DNA from: PZPK01 sp965230795
Lineage (GTDB): Bacteria; Pseudomonadota; Gammaproteobacteria; Pseudomonadales; Oleiphilaceae
Assembly (NCBI GenBank): GCA_965230795.1
Contig: OZ246020.1
Location: forward strand, 3,224,001 to 3,288,000
DNA: 64,000 nucleotides
Reading direction: 5' to 3'
The notes beneath the pieces were generated by a model that had not been told where the DNA came from, made no database searches, and saw only the letters and a program-made list of their open reading frames with translations. Below are positions 30,204 to 38,204 of the stretch, in pieces (the stretch's first letter is position 1; every line of letters starts with the position of its first letter). A program made the position numbers and the translations under genes.

Positions 30204-31139
30204 ATGAAACAAATCAAGCCCAGCAACAAGACCCCGATGCCCTGCATAATCGGCCCCACTGCCAGCGGCAAAACCTCCCTCGCCGTGCATCTGGCAACAC
30301 GCTTCTCGGGTGAGATCATTTCGGCGGATTCTCGTCAGGTATATCGGGGCATGGATATTGGCACCGGCAAGGATCTTGAGGAATACGGCGATATCCCCTA
30401 CCACCTGATCGACATCGTCGATCCTGGGCACGAATACAACCTGTTTGAGTTTGCACAGAACTTCTGCGACGTCTTTGAAAGCATCCGCGCGCACCAAAAC
30501 CTGCCTATTCTGGTCGGCGGCACCGCCCTTTATATGGACGCTGTACTTAGCCGCTACCAGCTGACTCCCGCAAACAACGATGCAACCTTGCGTGCCAGGC
30601 TCGATACACTCAGCGACGACGCCCTGGCTGAACGGCTGCTGACCTTGAAACCGGAGCAACACAACACCACCGACCTGAAAGACAGGGACCGCCTGATCCG
30701 AGCGATTGAAATTGCGGAAGCTGAACGTCAAACCACGACCTCGATTGCCTGGCCCGACTTCCACCCTCTTATTATCGGCATTCAAAGCGAGCGCAGCGAA
30801 ACGCGAAAGCGCATCACCGAACGCCTGAAACGCAGACTTCAAGAAGGCATGATTGAGGAAGTAAAAAACCTGCATGAGCAAGGCCTGAGTTGGGAACAGC
30901 TGGATTTTTACGGGCTGGAATACCGCTATATCGCCCGACATCTCCAAGGTGAACTGAACTATAACGACATGTTTCAGAAGCTGAATTCAGCCATCCACCA
31001 GTTTGCCAAGCAGCAGGACAAATGGTTTCGCAAGTTTGCGGAAAAAGGTCATACAATTCACTGGATCCCCACAGGCGCATCACTCAACACAGAAGCCGAG
31101 GAATGGCTACAAAGCCAACTGCAGCAGTGCACAACTTAA
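30204..31139 (+). CDS. miaA: tRNA dimethylallyltransferase MiaA, atypical lineage
   Basis: 311 aa enzyme that transfers a dimethylallyl group to A37 of UNN-decoding tRNAs, the first step of ms2i6A. The P-loop reads IIGPTASGKTSLAVHLA, followed by EIISADSRQVYRGMDIGTGK, YHLIDIVDPGHEYNLFEFA and PILVGGTALYMDAVL. The phrases GTGKDLEEYGDIPYHLIDIVDP and ADSRQVYRGMDIG are those I associate with Bacteroidetes-type MiaA rather than the gammaproteobacterial enzyme, which reads IGTAKP and DSALVYRGMDIG. It is not beside mutL-hfq. It is probably a transferred or second copy; activity is expected because the core motifs are intact. Confidence 0.85.
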   Translation: MKQIKPSNKTPMPCIIGPTASGKTSLAVHLATRFSGEIISADSRQVYRGMDIGTGKDLEEYGDIPYHLIDIVDPGHEYNLFEFAQNFCDVFESIRAHQNLPILVGGTALYMDAVLSRYQLTPANNDATLRARLDTLSDDALAERLLTLKPEQHNTTDLKDRDRLIRAIEIAEAERQTTTSIAWPDFHPLIIGIQSERSETRKRITERLKRRLQEGMIEEVKNLHEQGLSWEQLDFYGLEYRYIARHLQGELNYNDMFQKLNSAIHQFAKQQDKWFRKFAEKGHTIHWIPTGASLNTEAEEWLQSQLQQCTT

Positions 31140-31144
31140 TCCTG

Positions 31145-32872
31145 CTAGCGGAGCATCAGATACCACGAGACGACAAGCGCGAGCAATAACGCTCCCGACA
31201 CACCCTGCCAGAACCGCAATGGATTGCGTTGCGCCAAGGGCACAAAATCCTGCTTCAGAAAGTCCTTGTTGGGATGCTCCAGATCATACACAAACTCTGA
31301 CAAAGCATCGTGGCGAAGCTCCGGTGAAATATTCAGGGCCTTCCCCAAGGCACCATCCATCCACACTGGCACCATAGGATTGAACTCCCGCGCCGGCACA
31401 TAGTGCAAACGATAAAAATCCTTGGCAGCACGACAATTCTCAAAGGCCTCGCCATAGGGGTGATGCCCCGTCAACATTTCATAGGTAACCACAGCGATGG
31501 AGAACAAGTCTGACTTCAGAGAGCTGCGCCTTCCCATCTTGTATTCGGGCGCGCCATAGCTTTCGGTCCCTAAAACCTGATCGCGCTCAAAGGGCATATC
31601 GATTTCCGAAATCCCGGCCACATAGCAGGAACCAAAATCGATCAGACAGACCTGATCCTGCACATCAATCATGATGTTTTCGGGCTTGATGTCCTGATGC
31701 AGCGTTTCCTTGCGATGCATGGCGCGCACCCCCGCCACCAGCTGTTTAACAATAGCAATCACCCGATCGATGGGCAGGTTTTTCTGATTCTGCATCCACT
31801 GGGCGAGCGTTGAACCTTCCCGATATTCACACAGATAGTAGAGAAAGCTCGGGCGCTGCAGATCCTTCGGTACTTTGACCACATGCGGACTATCAATACG
31901 ACTGCCAATCCAGGGTTCCAGCACAAAACGTTCGATATAAACCAGATCATCCTCAAAGTTCACCGATGGCGTCTTCATGGCGTAGTGTGCGCCACTCTCA
32001 ACATCTTCCACCCGGTAAACCTGTGATCGCTTACTGGCATGAATCTCATCAAGAACCCGCAAGCCATCGACGACCATGCCCACTTCAAGTGGTGGTGGAA
32101 ACGGCAAGGTACACAGGGTTTGATGCACGTCGTCCGCATTCGGCTCGGAAAGCGACTCGATGTCAACCAGCATGGCGGTAATGTTGTCATCGCTACCCTG
32201 CTCCAGAGATCGAGACGCCAGATCAGCACATAGTGTAGTCAGCGAAGCCTCCGAATCTGAAATCATCTGTCGCATTGCGGTACGCGACAGAAAATCATGC
32301 ACACCGTCCGTTGTCATCAGAAAACGATCACCCGGCAGCAGATCGATACTGACATAATCCACATCCAGCATCAGATCCATGCCCATGGCCCGCGTCAGAT
32401 AGCAGGAATCCTTACTGACCCGGGTGCTGTGGTCTTTGGTCAGAGGTTCCAGGTCGCCATCACGTAACAGATAGATGCGACTGTCACCAATATGAAACAG
32501 GTGAGCGCGCCGGGATTTGATCACCAGCACTGACAGGGTACTGATATAGCCCTTGTCGGCCTCCAGATAACTCAAACCCTGCCCGTAAAGCCATCGGTTG
32601 AGCGCGGTCAGGATACGCTGGGCGGAAGTTTTCACCGACCAGGATTCGGGCGTACTGAAATAGTCACTAATGAAATTATGGACACAGGTCTCGCTGGCTT
32701 CCTTACCAGCCTCAGCGCTACTCACACCATCTGCTATCAGCGCCACCATTCCCTTGGTGGTGAGTACCGGCTCCCGCGGAATGTGATACCCCACCGCATC
32801 TTCGTTCTGTGCCTTTAAGCCTTTTTCACTGTGCAGCCCTACATTTACCTTGAGGCCGTGTTGCTCATACAT
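31145..32872 (-). CDS. Fused PP2C phosphatase / Ser-Thr kinase with C-terminal membrane anchor
   Basis: 575 aa. Residues about 1-240 are a PP2C phosphatase: QNEDAVGYH, metal-binding DGVSSAEAGKEAS, HIGDSRIYLLRDGDLEPLT, TTDGVHDFLS and SDDNITAMLVDI. Residues about 260-530 are a Hanks-type kinase: Lys in YAMKTP, catalytic loop LHQDIKPENIMID, LIDFGSC and GTESYGAPEY. The last 20 residues form one helix (WQGVSGALLLALVVSWYLML), so both domains face the cytoplasm. Pseudomonas has the same fusion in assimilatory nitrate loci, and here it is divergent from nirBD. ATG 32872 has GGAATGGTCACC upstream; ATG 32893 is an alternative. Confidence 0.88.
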   Translation of the reverse strand: MYEQHGLKVNVGLHSEKGLKAQNEDAVGYHIPREPVLTTKGMVALIADGVSSAEAGKEASETCVHNFISDYFSTPESWSVKTSAQRILTALNRWLYGQGLSYLEADKGYISTLSVLVIKSRRAHLFHIGDSRIYLLRDGDLEPLTKDHSTRVSKDSCYLTRAMGMDLMLDVDYVSIDLLPGDRFLMTTDGVHDFLSRTAMRQMISDSEASLTTLCADLASRSLEQGSDDNITAMLVDIESLSEPNADDVHQTLCTLPFPPPLEVGMVVDGLRVLDEIHASKRSQVYRVEDVESGAHYAMKTPSVNFEDDLVYIERFVLEPWIGSRIDSPHVVKVPKDLQRPSFLYYLCEYREGSTLAQWMQNQKNLPIDRVIAIVKQLVAGVRAMHRKETLHQDIKPENIMIDVQDQVCLIDFGSCYVAGISEIDMPFERDQVLGTESYGAPEYKMGRRSSLKSDLFSIAVVTYEMLTGHHPYGEAFENCRAAKDFYRLHYVPAREFNPMVPVWMDGALGKALNISPELRHDALSEFVYDLEHPNKDFLKQDFVPLAQRNPLRFWQGVSGALLLALVVSWYLMLR

Positions 32873-33013
32873 GGTGACCATTCCGCGATTCATCTTTCCA
32901 GCGTTTCATATTTGAACAAGTGAAGCGGCAAAGCAAGAAGCGAACCGGGAAGCCGGATTCCAGAGCCAGCAGGGCTTCTTCCGGCTCCGTCCTGGAACAT
33001 CAGCCAGAATGGC

Positions 33014-33028
33014 GCACCAATATGACCA
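33014..33028 (+). promoter_or_regulatory. NtrC-like box 1
   Basis: GCACCAATATGACCA. The left eleven bases equal the classic glnA NtrC half GCACCAATATG; the right half is degenerate. Centre about 174 bp upstream of the inferred start site. Confidence 0.45.
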
Positions 33029-33055
33029 CATCAAATCAGAGACAACCCGGTTATC

Positions 33056-33070
33056 GCACCTTTATGGTTC
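33056..33070 (+). promoter_or_regulatory. NtrC-like box 2
   Basis: GCACCTTTATGGTTC fits GCAC-N7-GTGC with one mismatch in the right half-site (GTTC), centred about 132 bp upstream of the inferred start. Confidence 0.5.
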
Positions 33071-33090
33071 ATATGATGCCAAGACGCTAA

Positions 33091-33105
33091 GCACCATTTA
33101 CGTGC
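33091..33105 (+). promoter_or_regulatory. NtrC-like box 3
   Basis: GCACCATTTACGTGC has perfect GCAC-N7-GTGC dyad arms, the NtrC consensus. Centre about 97 bp upstream of the inferred start site, a normal enhancer distance. Confidence 0.55.
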
Positions 33106-33168
33106 GCACTCAGCAACTATTAATTTATTTCTATATTTTTCAATACCTTAAAATATCAAGACAAGCTT

Positions 33169-33184
33169 TGGCACAGGCTATGCA
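33169..33184 (+). promoter_or_regulatory. Sigma-54 promoter for nirBD
   Basis: TGGCACAGGCTATGCA fits TGGCACG-N4-TTGCW at all but two positions, with GG and GC exactly 12 bp apart (-24/-12). Transcription would start near 33195, leaving a leader of about 93 nt before the nirB ATG. Combined with the three upstream boxes this indicates NtrC-dependent control under nitrogen limitation. Inferred from sequence only. Confidence 0.7.
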
Positions 33185-33287
33185 AAACACCCATGCAAAA
33201 GCACCGGCCCCGGTTTGATAGCAAACGTCAGTCACATCGGGCGCACGTGACGTGAAACAGCAGATGAGAAAGACAGGCGAGGCTCCC

Positions 33288-35825
33288 ATGAAATCACTGA
33301 ATGTAGTTGTTGTCGGCAACGGTATGGTCGGACATCATTTTGTCGACCAGTTAGCGGCATCAGAAACCAAAGCTCACATTACCCTGCTTGGAGCCGAAAC
33401 CCGCCCTGCCTACGACCGCGTGCACCTGTCCGAAGTCTTTGCCGGCAAGGAACCGGAAGAGCTGGCCTTGGCCACCCGTGAAGAATATCGGGACATGGGA
33501 GTCGACGCCCACTTCGGCGATGCCGTTGCCGATATCGACCGGGAAAACAAAATAGTCATCACCGCGACAGGCCGTCAATTCTCATACGATAAGCTGGTGT
33601 TGGCCACTGGCTCCTATCCTTTTGTTCCGCCCATTAAAGGGTCAGAACGTGAAGAATGCCTGACCTATCGCACCATTGATGATCTTGGTGCCATAAAGTC
33701 TCAGGCAAGAACATCAAAAATCGGTGTCGTGGTAGGCGGCGGCCTGCTTGGGCTGGAATGTGCCAACGCCCTGAAAAACCTCGGTCTGGAAACCCATGTG
33801 GTTGAATTCGCACCGGGCCTGATGGGCGTGCAACTGGATAACAGCGGCAGTGCCATGTTGCGCCGCAAAATTGAAGCCCTTGATGTAACAGTACATACCC
33901 AGAAAGCCACGACCCTGATCGATGGCTCGGGTGACAGCACCAAATTGCGCATGCATTTTGCCGACGACACCCATCTCGATACCGACATGATAGTATTCTC
34001 TGCGGGTATTCGCCCCTATGACCAACTGGCGAAGAAAGCCGGCCTGGATGTGGGTGAACGCGGTGGTATCGTCATTGACTACCATTGCCGCACCAGCGAC
34101 TCCGACATCTATGCCATCGGTGAGTGTGCCCTTTACGGCAACATGATCTATGGCCTGGTCGCGCCCGGTTATCGCATGGCCGAAGTGGCCGTCGAGCAGT
34201 TCAGTGATCTGGAAGAAAAGCCCTCGTTCAAGGGCGCCGACATGAGCACCAAACTCAAGCTCCTGGGTGTTGACGTGGGTTCCATCGGCGACGCCCATGG
34301 CCGCACCGAAGACTCCATCTCCTATGTCTTCAGTGACGAGCGCGCGGAAGTCTATAAACGTATCAATGTCAGCGCCGACGGTACAACACTGCTTGGCGCC
34401 GTTCTGGTCGGCGACTGCTCCGACTATGACACCCTGCTGCAATACTATCTGAACGGGATCGACTTGCCCGAACAACCGGAAACCATGATTCTGCCTGCCA
34501 CCGAAGGTAGTGGTGCTCCCACACTTGGTGCGGCGGCCCTGCCGGCGACCGCGACAATATGCTCCTGCCACAACGTCAGCAAAGGCGATATTGTCGGCGC
34601 TATTGATGCTGGCTGCTGCAGCGTTGGTGACGTGAAAGGGGAAACTAAAGCCGCCACAGGCTGCGGCGGTTGTGCAGCCCTGTTGAAAAACGTGGTCGAT
34701 ACGGAAATGGAAGCCCGCGGCCTCACCGTCGACAAAAGCATCTGTGAACATTTTCCTTACACCCGCGAAGAGATTTACCACCTGATTCGAGTCGGCGGCA
34801 TCAAGAGCTTCAACGACCTGCTGAGCAAACACGGCAAAGGCCATGGCTGTGATATCTGTAAGCCCGCTGTCGGTAGCATTCTGGCTTCAACCTGGAACGA
34901 CTATGTGCTCGAAGACGCCCATATTCCCTTGCAGGACACCAACGACACCTTCCTCGCCAACATGCAGAAAGACGGTACCTACTCGGTCGTCCCCCGCGTG
35001 CCTGGCGGTGAGATCACCCCGGCTCAGCTGATCGCCATCGGTCAGGTCGCGGAAAAGTACAAGCTCTACACCAAGATTACCGGTGGTCAGCGTATTGACC
35101 TGTTCGGCGCCCGTCTCAACGAACTACCGGATATCTGGAAAGAACTGATCGATGCCGGCATGGAAACCGGACACGCCTACGGCAAATCGGTCCGTACCGT
35201 GAAATCCTGTGTGGGCTCCACCTGGTGCCGCTATGGTGTACAGGACAGTGTCGGACAAGCCATTGATATTGAAAACCGCTACAAGGGGCTGCGCTCTCCA
35301 CACAAGCTCAAGTTTGCAGTGTCCGGTTGTACCCGCGAATGCGCGGAAGCACAAAGTAAAGACGTCGGCGTCATCGCCACCGAAAACGGCTGGAACCTGT
35401 ATGTCTGTGGCAACGGCGGCATGAAACCGCGCCACGCGGATCTGTTCGCCACCGATCTGGATACCGCTACGCTGATCAAATATATCGACCGTTTCCTGAT
35501 GTTTTACATCAAGACAGCCGATCGTCTGCAACGCACGTCAGTATGGATGGAAAATCTGGAAGGCGGACTCGACTACCTCAAAGAGGTCATTATTGAAGAC
35601 AGCCTCGGCATTGCCGATGAGCTGGAAAGCCAGATGGCCCACATCGTCTCCACCTACCAGTGCGAATGGAAAACCACCATCAGCAATGAAGACAAGCTCA
35701 AGCGCTTCCGTCAGTTTGTGAACTCCAAGGAAGAAGACAGCAATGTGGTATTTGTGGAAGAGCGCGGTCAGATCCGCCCCGCCAACGAAGACGAGAAAGC
35801 CAAGCTGATTGCCAAATCAGCCTGA
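33288..35825 (+). CDS. nirB: Nitrite reductase (NADH) large subunit NirB
   Basis: Cytosolic siroheme enzyme that reduces nitrite to ammonium with NADH; 845 aa. The ATG at 33288 (MKSLNVVVVGNGMVGHHF) is preferred over an in-frame GTG at 33252 because it begins the FAD Rossmann motif. Order: FAD domain, NAD motif GVVVGGGLLGLECANAL, FAD motif DIYAIGECALYG, BFD-like [2Fe-2S] domain (ICSCHNVSKGDI, CGGCAALL), then the siroheme/[4Fe-4S] domain with SCVGSTWCRYG and SGCTRECAEAQSKDVGV, which carries the cluster cysteines. It forms an operon with nirD. Confidence 0.96.
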   Translation: MKSLNVVVVGNGMVGHHFVDQLAASETKAHITLLGAETRPAYDRVHLSEVFAGKEPEELALATREEYRDMGVDAHFGDAVADIDRENKIVITATGRQFSYDKLVLATGSYPFVPPIKGSEREECLTYRTIDDLGAIKSQARTSKIGVVVGGGLLGLECANALKNLGLETHVVEFAPGLMGVQLDNSGSAMLRRKIEALDVTVHTQKATTLIDGSGDSTKLRMHFADDTHLDTDMIVFSAGIRPYDQLAKKAGLDVGERGGIVIDYHCRTSDSDIYAIGECALYGNMIYGLVAPGYRMAEVAVEQFSDLEEKPSFKGADMSTKLKLLGVDVGSIGDAHGRTEDSISYVFSDERAEVYKRINVSADGTTLLGAVLVGDCSDYDTLLQYYLNGIDLPEQPETMILPATEGSGAPTLGAAALPATATICSCHNVSKGDIVGAIDAGCCSVGDVKGETKAATGCGGCAALLKNVVDTEMEARGLTVDKSICEHFPYTREEIYHLIRVGGIKSFNDLLSKHGKGHGCDICKPAVGSILASTWNDYVLEDAHIPLQDTNDTFLANMQKDGTYSVVPRVPGGEITPAQLIAIGQVAEKYKLYTKITGGQRIDLFGARLNELPDIWKELIDAGMETGHAYGKSVRTVKSCVGSTWCRYGVQDSVGQAIDIENRYKGLRSPHKLKFAVSGCTRECAEAQSKDVGVIATENGWNLYVCGNGGMKPRHADLFATDLDTATLIKYIDRFLMFYIKTADRLQRTSVWMENLEGGLDYLKEVIIEDSLGIADELESQMAHIVSTYQCEWKTTISNEDKLKRFRQFVNSKEEDSNVVFVEERGQIRPANEDEKAKLIAKSA

Positions 35826-35855
35826 GACCAGTACGCGAGGAATTGAGGAACAACT

Positions 35856-36182
35856 ATGACTATCGAACAAATCGTCTGTGACAAAGCTGACCTGATCGCC
35901 AATTCCGGCGTCTGTGCCTTGGTAGATGGCGAACAGATCGCCCTGTTCTATCTGCCTGACACCGACAAGGAAATCTATGCCATTTCCAATTGGGACCCCA
36001 TTGGCAGAGCCAACGTTCTGTCCCGAGGCATTACCGGCGACATTGGCGGCCAACTGGTGGTGGCCTCTCCCCTGTACAAGCAGCACTTTAGTCTGGAAAC
36101 CGGTGCCTGCCTCGAAGACGACCAGGCCCGCGTCAAAACCTATCCGGTAACGCTCAAGCATGACAAGGTCGTGCTCGGCTAA
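35856..36182 (+). CDS. nirD: Nitrite reductase small subunit NirD
   Basis: 108 aa Rieske-fold subunit of assimilatory NADH-nitrite reductase. It begins MTIEQIVCDKADLIANSG after GAGGAATTGAGGAAC, 30 bp downstream of nirB. The Rieske cluster ligands are absent, as is normal for NirD: where a Rieske protein has C-x-H it reads DPIGRANVLSRGI. The C-terminal DDQARVKTYPVTLKHDKVVL is family-typical. No nitrate reductase or nitrate transporter gene follows, so the locus is limited to the nitrite step within this window. Confidence 0.95.
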   Translation: MTIEQIVCDKADLIANSGVCALVDGEQIALFYLPDTDKEIYAISNWDPIGRANVLSRGITGDIGGQLVVASPLYKQHFSLETGACLEDDQARVKTYPVTLKHDKVVLG

Positions 36183-36226
36183 CCCCCTTTTCATCATCGT
36201 CTTTCCCTTGTATGTCGCAAGGCTTC

Positions 36227-36251
36227 ACCCGCTCATTGAGCGGGTTTTTTT
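36227..36251 (+). terminator. Rho-independent terminator after nirBD
   Basis: ACCCGCTC-ATT-GAGCGGGT stem (8 bp, perfect) followed by seven T residues, 45 bp after the nirD stop. A textbook intrinsic terminator that ends the nirBD operon. Confidence 0.92.
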
Positions 36252-36320
36252 ATGCTTGAACTTCTGCTGCACTCGCATAGTCTGTAGATAACCAGACCTC
36301 TCACTTCGGGATCAGCAACA

Positions 36321-37529
36321 ATGAAAGAACGTGTCAATTTCAGCAGCAATGGCCATGAACTCAGCGGACTGATGGAGTGGCCGGAATCCGAAGCTCGTGC
36401 CATCGCCCTGTTCGCCCACTGCTTCACCTGCGGCAAGGATATCGCTGCGGCCTCCCGCATTTGTCGGGCCCTGACCGAATCAGGCATTGCGGTACTGCGC
36501 TTTGATTTTACGGGACTTGGCAATAGTGATGGAGACTTTGCCAACACCAACTTTTCATCGAATATTCAGGATCTGATCGCTGCTGCCGATTTTCTGCGTT
36601 CCAGACATCGGGCACCCGACATCCTCATCGGCCACAGCCTCGGTGGAGCAGCCGTGCTGGCCGCCGCCAAAGCCATCCCCGAAACGGTAGCCATCGCCAC
36701 CATCGGTGCTCCCTACGGTGCCGAACACGTTGCCCATAACTTTTCCGCGTCCATTGACGATATTGAAAACAATGGCGAATCACAGGTCAGCCTGGGTGGT
36801 CGCTGTTTTACCATTCGCAAGCAGTTTCTGGATGATATTACCCAATACAAAAACGAGGACTATCGCCATCTGAAGAAAGCACTGCTGATACTGCACGCGC
36901 CACTGGACAGCATTGTTGCCATCGACGAAGCCGAGAAGATCTACCGCGCCGCTCTTCATCCCAAGAGTTTTGTCAGCCTGGATGATGCCGACCATCTCCT
37001 GAGCAGAAAAAGCGATGTCGAATATGCCGCCTCAGTGATCGCAGCCTGGGCGCAGCGCTATCTGCCAGCAAGCGAACCTGCCGACAGGCCCTCATTGGCT
37101 AAAGGACAGGTTCAGGTGGAAGAACAGGGACATGCCTTTACCCAGCATGTCGACAGTGACAGCCATCACTGGCTGGCCGATGAACCCAAAGAGATGGGAG
37201 GCGCCAACCGTGGCCCGGATCCTTACGAACACTTACTCGCCGCGCTCGGTGCCTGCACCAGCATGACCCTGCGTATGTACGCCAATCACAAAAAGCTGCC
37301 ACTGGAAAAAGTCCGCGTCACCCTCGCTCACAGCCGAGAACATCCAAAAGACTGCGAGGATTGCGACCAGAATCAGGGGCACATCGAGACAATCGAACGA
37401 CGTATCCAGCTCTGGGGAGACCTGACCAACGAGCAGCGTCAGCGCCTGCTGGAGATTGCCAACAAATGCCCGGTGCACCGAACCATTACCGGTGATCTCC
37501 AGGTTCGGTCATTGCTGGTGGAAGATTAG
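36321..37529 (+). CDS. Alpha/beta hydrolase fused to OsmC domain
   Basis: 402 aa two-domain protein. Residues about 1-255 are an alpha/beta hydrolase: ALFAHCFTCGKDIAAASRI, FDFTGLGNSDGDF, nucleophile elbow LIGHSLGGAA, and a His in LDDADHLLSR. Residues about 265-400 are an OsmC/Ohr domain: NRGPDPYEHLLAALGACTSMTLRMYANHK (catalytic Cys) and the second conserved Cys in IANKCPVHRTITG. OsmC proteins reduce organic hydroperoxides with a Cys pair; the role of the fused hydrolase is unknown but the architecture is widespread. The 3' end overlaps the convergent lipocalin gene by 44 bp. Confidence 0.92.
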   Translation: MKERVNFSSNGHELSGLMEWPESEARAIALFAHCFTCGKDIAAASRICRALTESGIAVLRFDFTGLGNSDGDFANTNFSSNIQDLIAAADFLRSRHRAPDILIGHSLGGAAVLAAAKAIPETVAIATIGAPYGAEHVAHNFSASIDDIENNGESQVSLGGRCFTIRKQFLDDITQYKNEDYRHLKKALLILHAPLDSIVAIDEAEKIYRAALHPKSFVSLDDADHLLSRKSDVEYAASVIAAWAQRYLPASEPADRPSLAKGQVQVEEQGHAFTQHVDSDSHHWLADEPKEMGGANRGPDPYEHLLAALGACTSMTLRMYANHKKLPLEKVRVTLAHSREHPKDCEDCDQNQGHIETIERRIQLWGDLTNEQRQRLLEIANKCPVHRTITGDLQVRSLLVED

Positions 37530-38070
37530 CAGGCTGAGGAAGCTTATGATCCACGTAAATGAGTTGATCCACCGCAAATCCAAGCTCGCTGGCGCGCCTG
37601 ACAAAGCGATCAATTACCGCCTGATCCGGCTGTGGCGTTCGCGACAGTAACCATAGGTAGCTGAGATCGGGCCCGGAGATAAACGCGTAATCGTAGTTTT
37701 GCTTGTCCAGCTCAAAAACAACGTAGGAACCATAGAAAGGACCAAAGAACGACACCTTCAAGTACCCCAGTGCCTTATCCTCGACAAAATAGGCTTTGCC
37801 TTGGGCCTGCCGCCACTCACCCTCCTCGGGATCATAACCACGATTAAGCACCTTAATGCCCCCATCATCGCGCAAGCTGTAGGTCGCGGTAATCTGCTCG
37901 AGCCCCCGCTCAAAGGAGTGATCGAGCCGCGCGATTTCATACCAGGTGCCCAGATAGCGTTGCACCTGAAACTCATCCACCGGGCGAACATTCTCCGGCA
38001 TTCCCAGACATCCACTTAGCATAAGTGTCAACAACGCTGCACACACCCACTGACCATAAGACTGTTTCAT
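37486..38070 (-). CDS. blc: Outer-membrane lipocalin lipoprotein (Blc-like)
   Basis: 194 aa. The lipobox LMLSGC gives an N-terminal lipidated Cys; the next residue is Leu, not Asp, so Lol sorting to the outer membrane is expected. Bacterial lipocalin motifs: YLGTWYEIARLDHSFERGLEQITATYS (the GxW signature), VSFFGPFYGSYVVFELD, and YLWLLSRTPQPDQAVIDRFV. These proteins bind fatty acids or lysophospholipids. Start ATG 38070 has GAGGGAAATGGA upstream. The 3' end overlaps the OsmC fusion gene. Confidence 0.9.
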   Translation of the reverse strand: MKQSYGQWVCAALLTLMLSGCLGMPENVRPVDEFQVQRYLGTWYEIARLDHSFERGLEQITATYSLRDDGGIKVLNRGYDPEEGEWRQAQGKAYFVEDKALGYLKVSFFGPFYGSYVVFELDKQNYDYAFISGPDLSYLWLLSRTPQPDQAVIDRFVRRASELGFAVDQLIYVDHKLPQPANLPPAMTEPGDHR

Positions 38071-38204
38071 TCCATTTCCCTCATCACACATTCACTGCTC
38101 AGGAACAAACTGTCCCCTCAGAGCTATCGACTAATGTCGCATTGTCGAAATACGGCCGGACTCGTAATCTGGTTCTCAACACAACCTGATTGGGAGCCTG
38201 TGTC

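Larger units (their letters stand above)
32873..33287 (+). other. 415-bp nirB control region
   Basis: Divergent region between the kinase/phosphatase gene and nirB. It holds three NtrC-like boxes and one sigma-54 promoter match, listed separately. A 210-bp open frame (33009-33218) overlaps these sites, has no ribosome-binding site and is rejected. The stretch 33110-33165 is AT-rich, as expected upstream of a sigma-54 promoter. Confidence 0.6.

Noticed and set aside
33009..33218. 69-aa open frame upstream of nirB
   Set aside because: Overlaps the NtrC-like boxes and the sigma-54 element, has no ribosome-binding site or homology.
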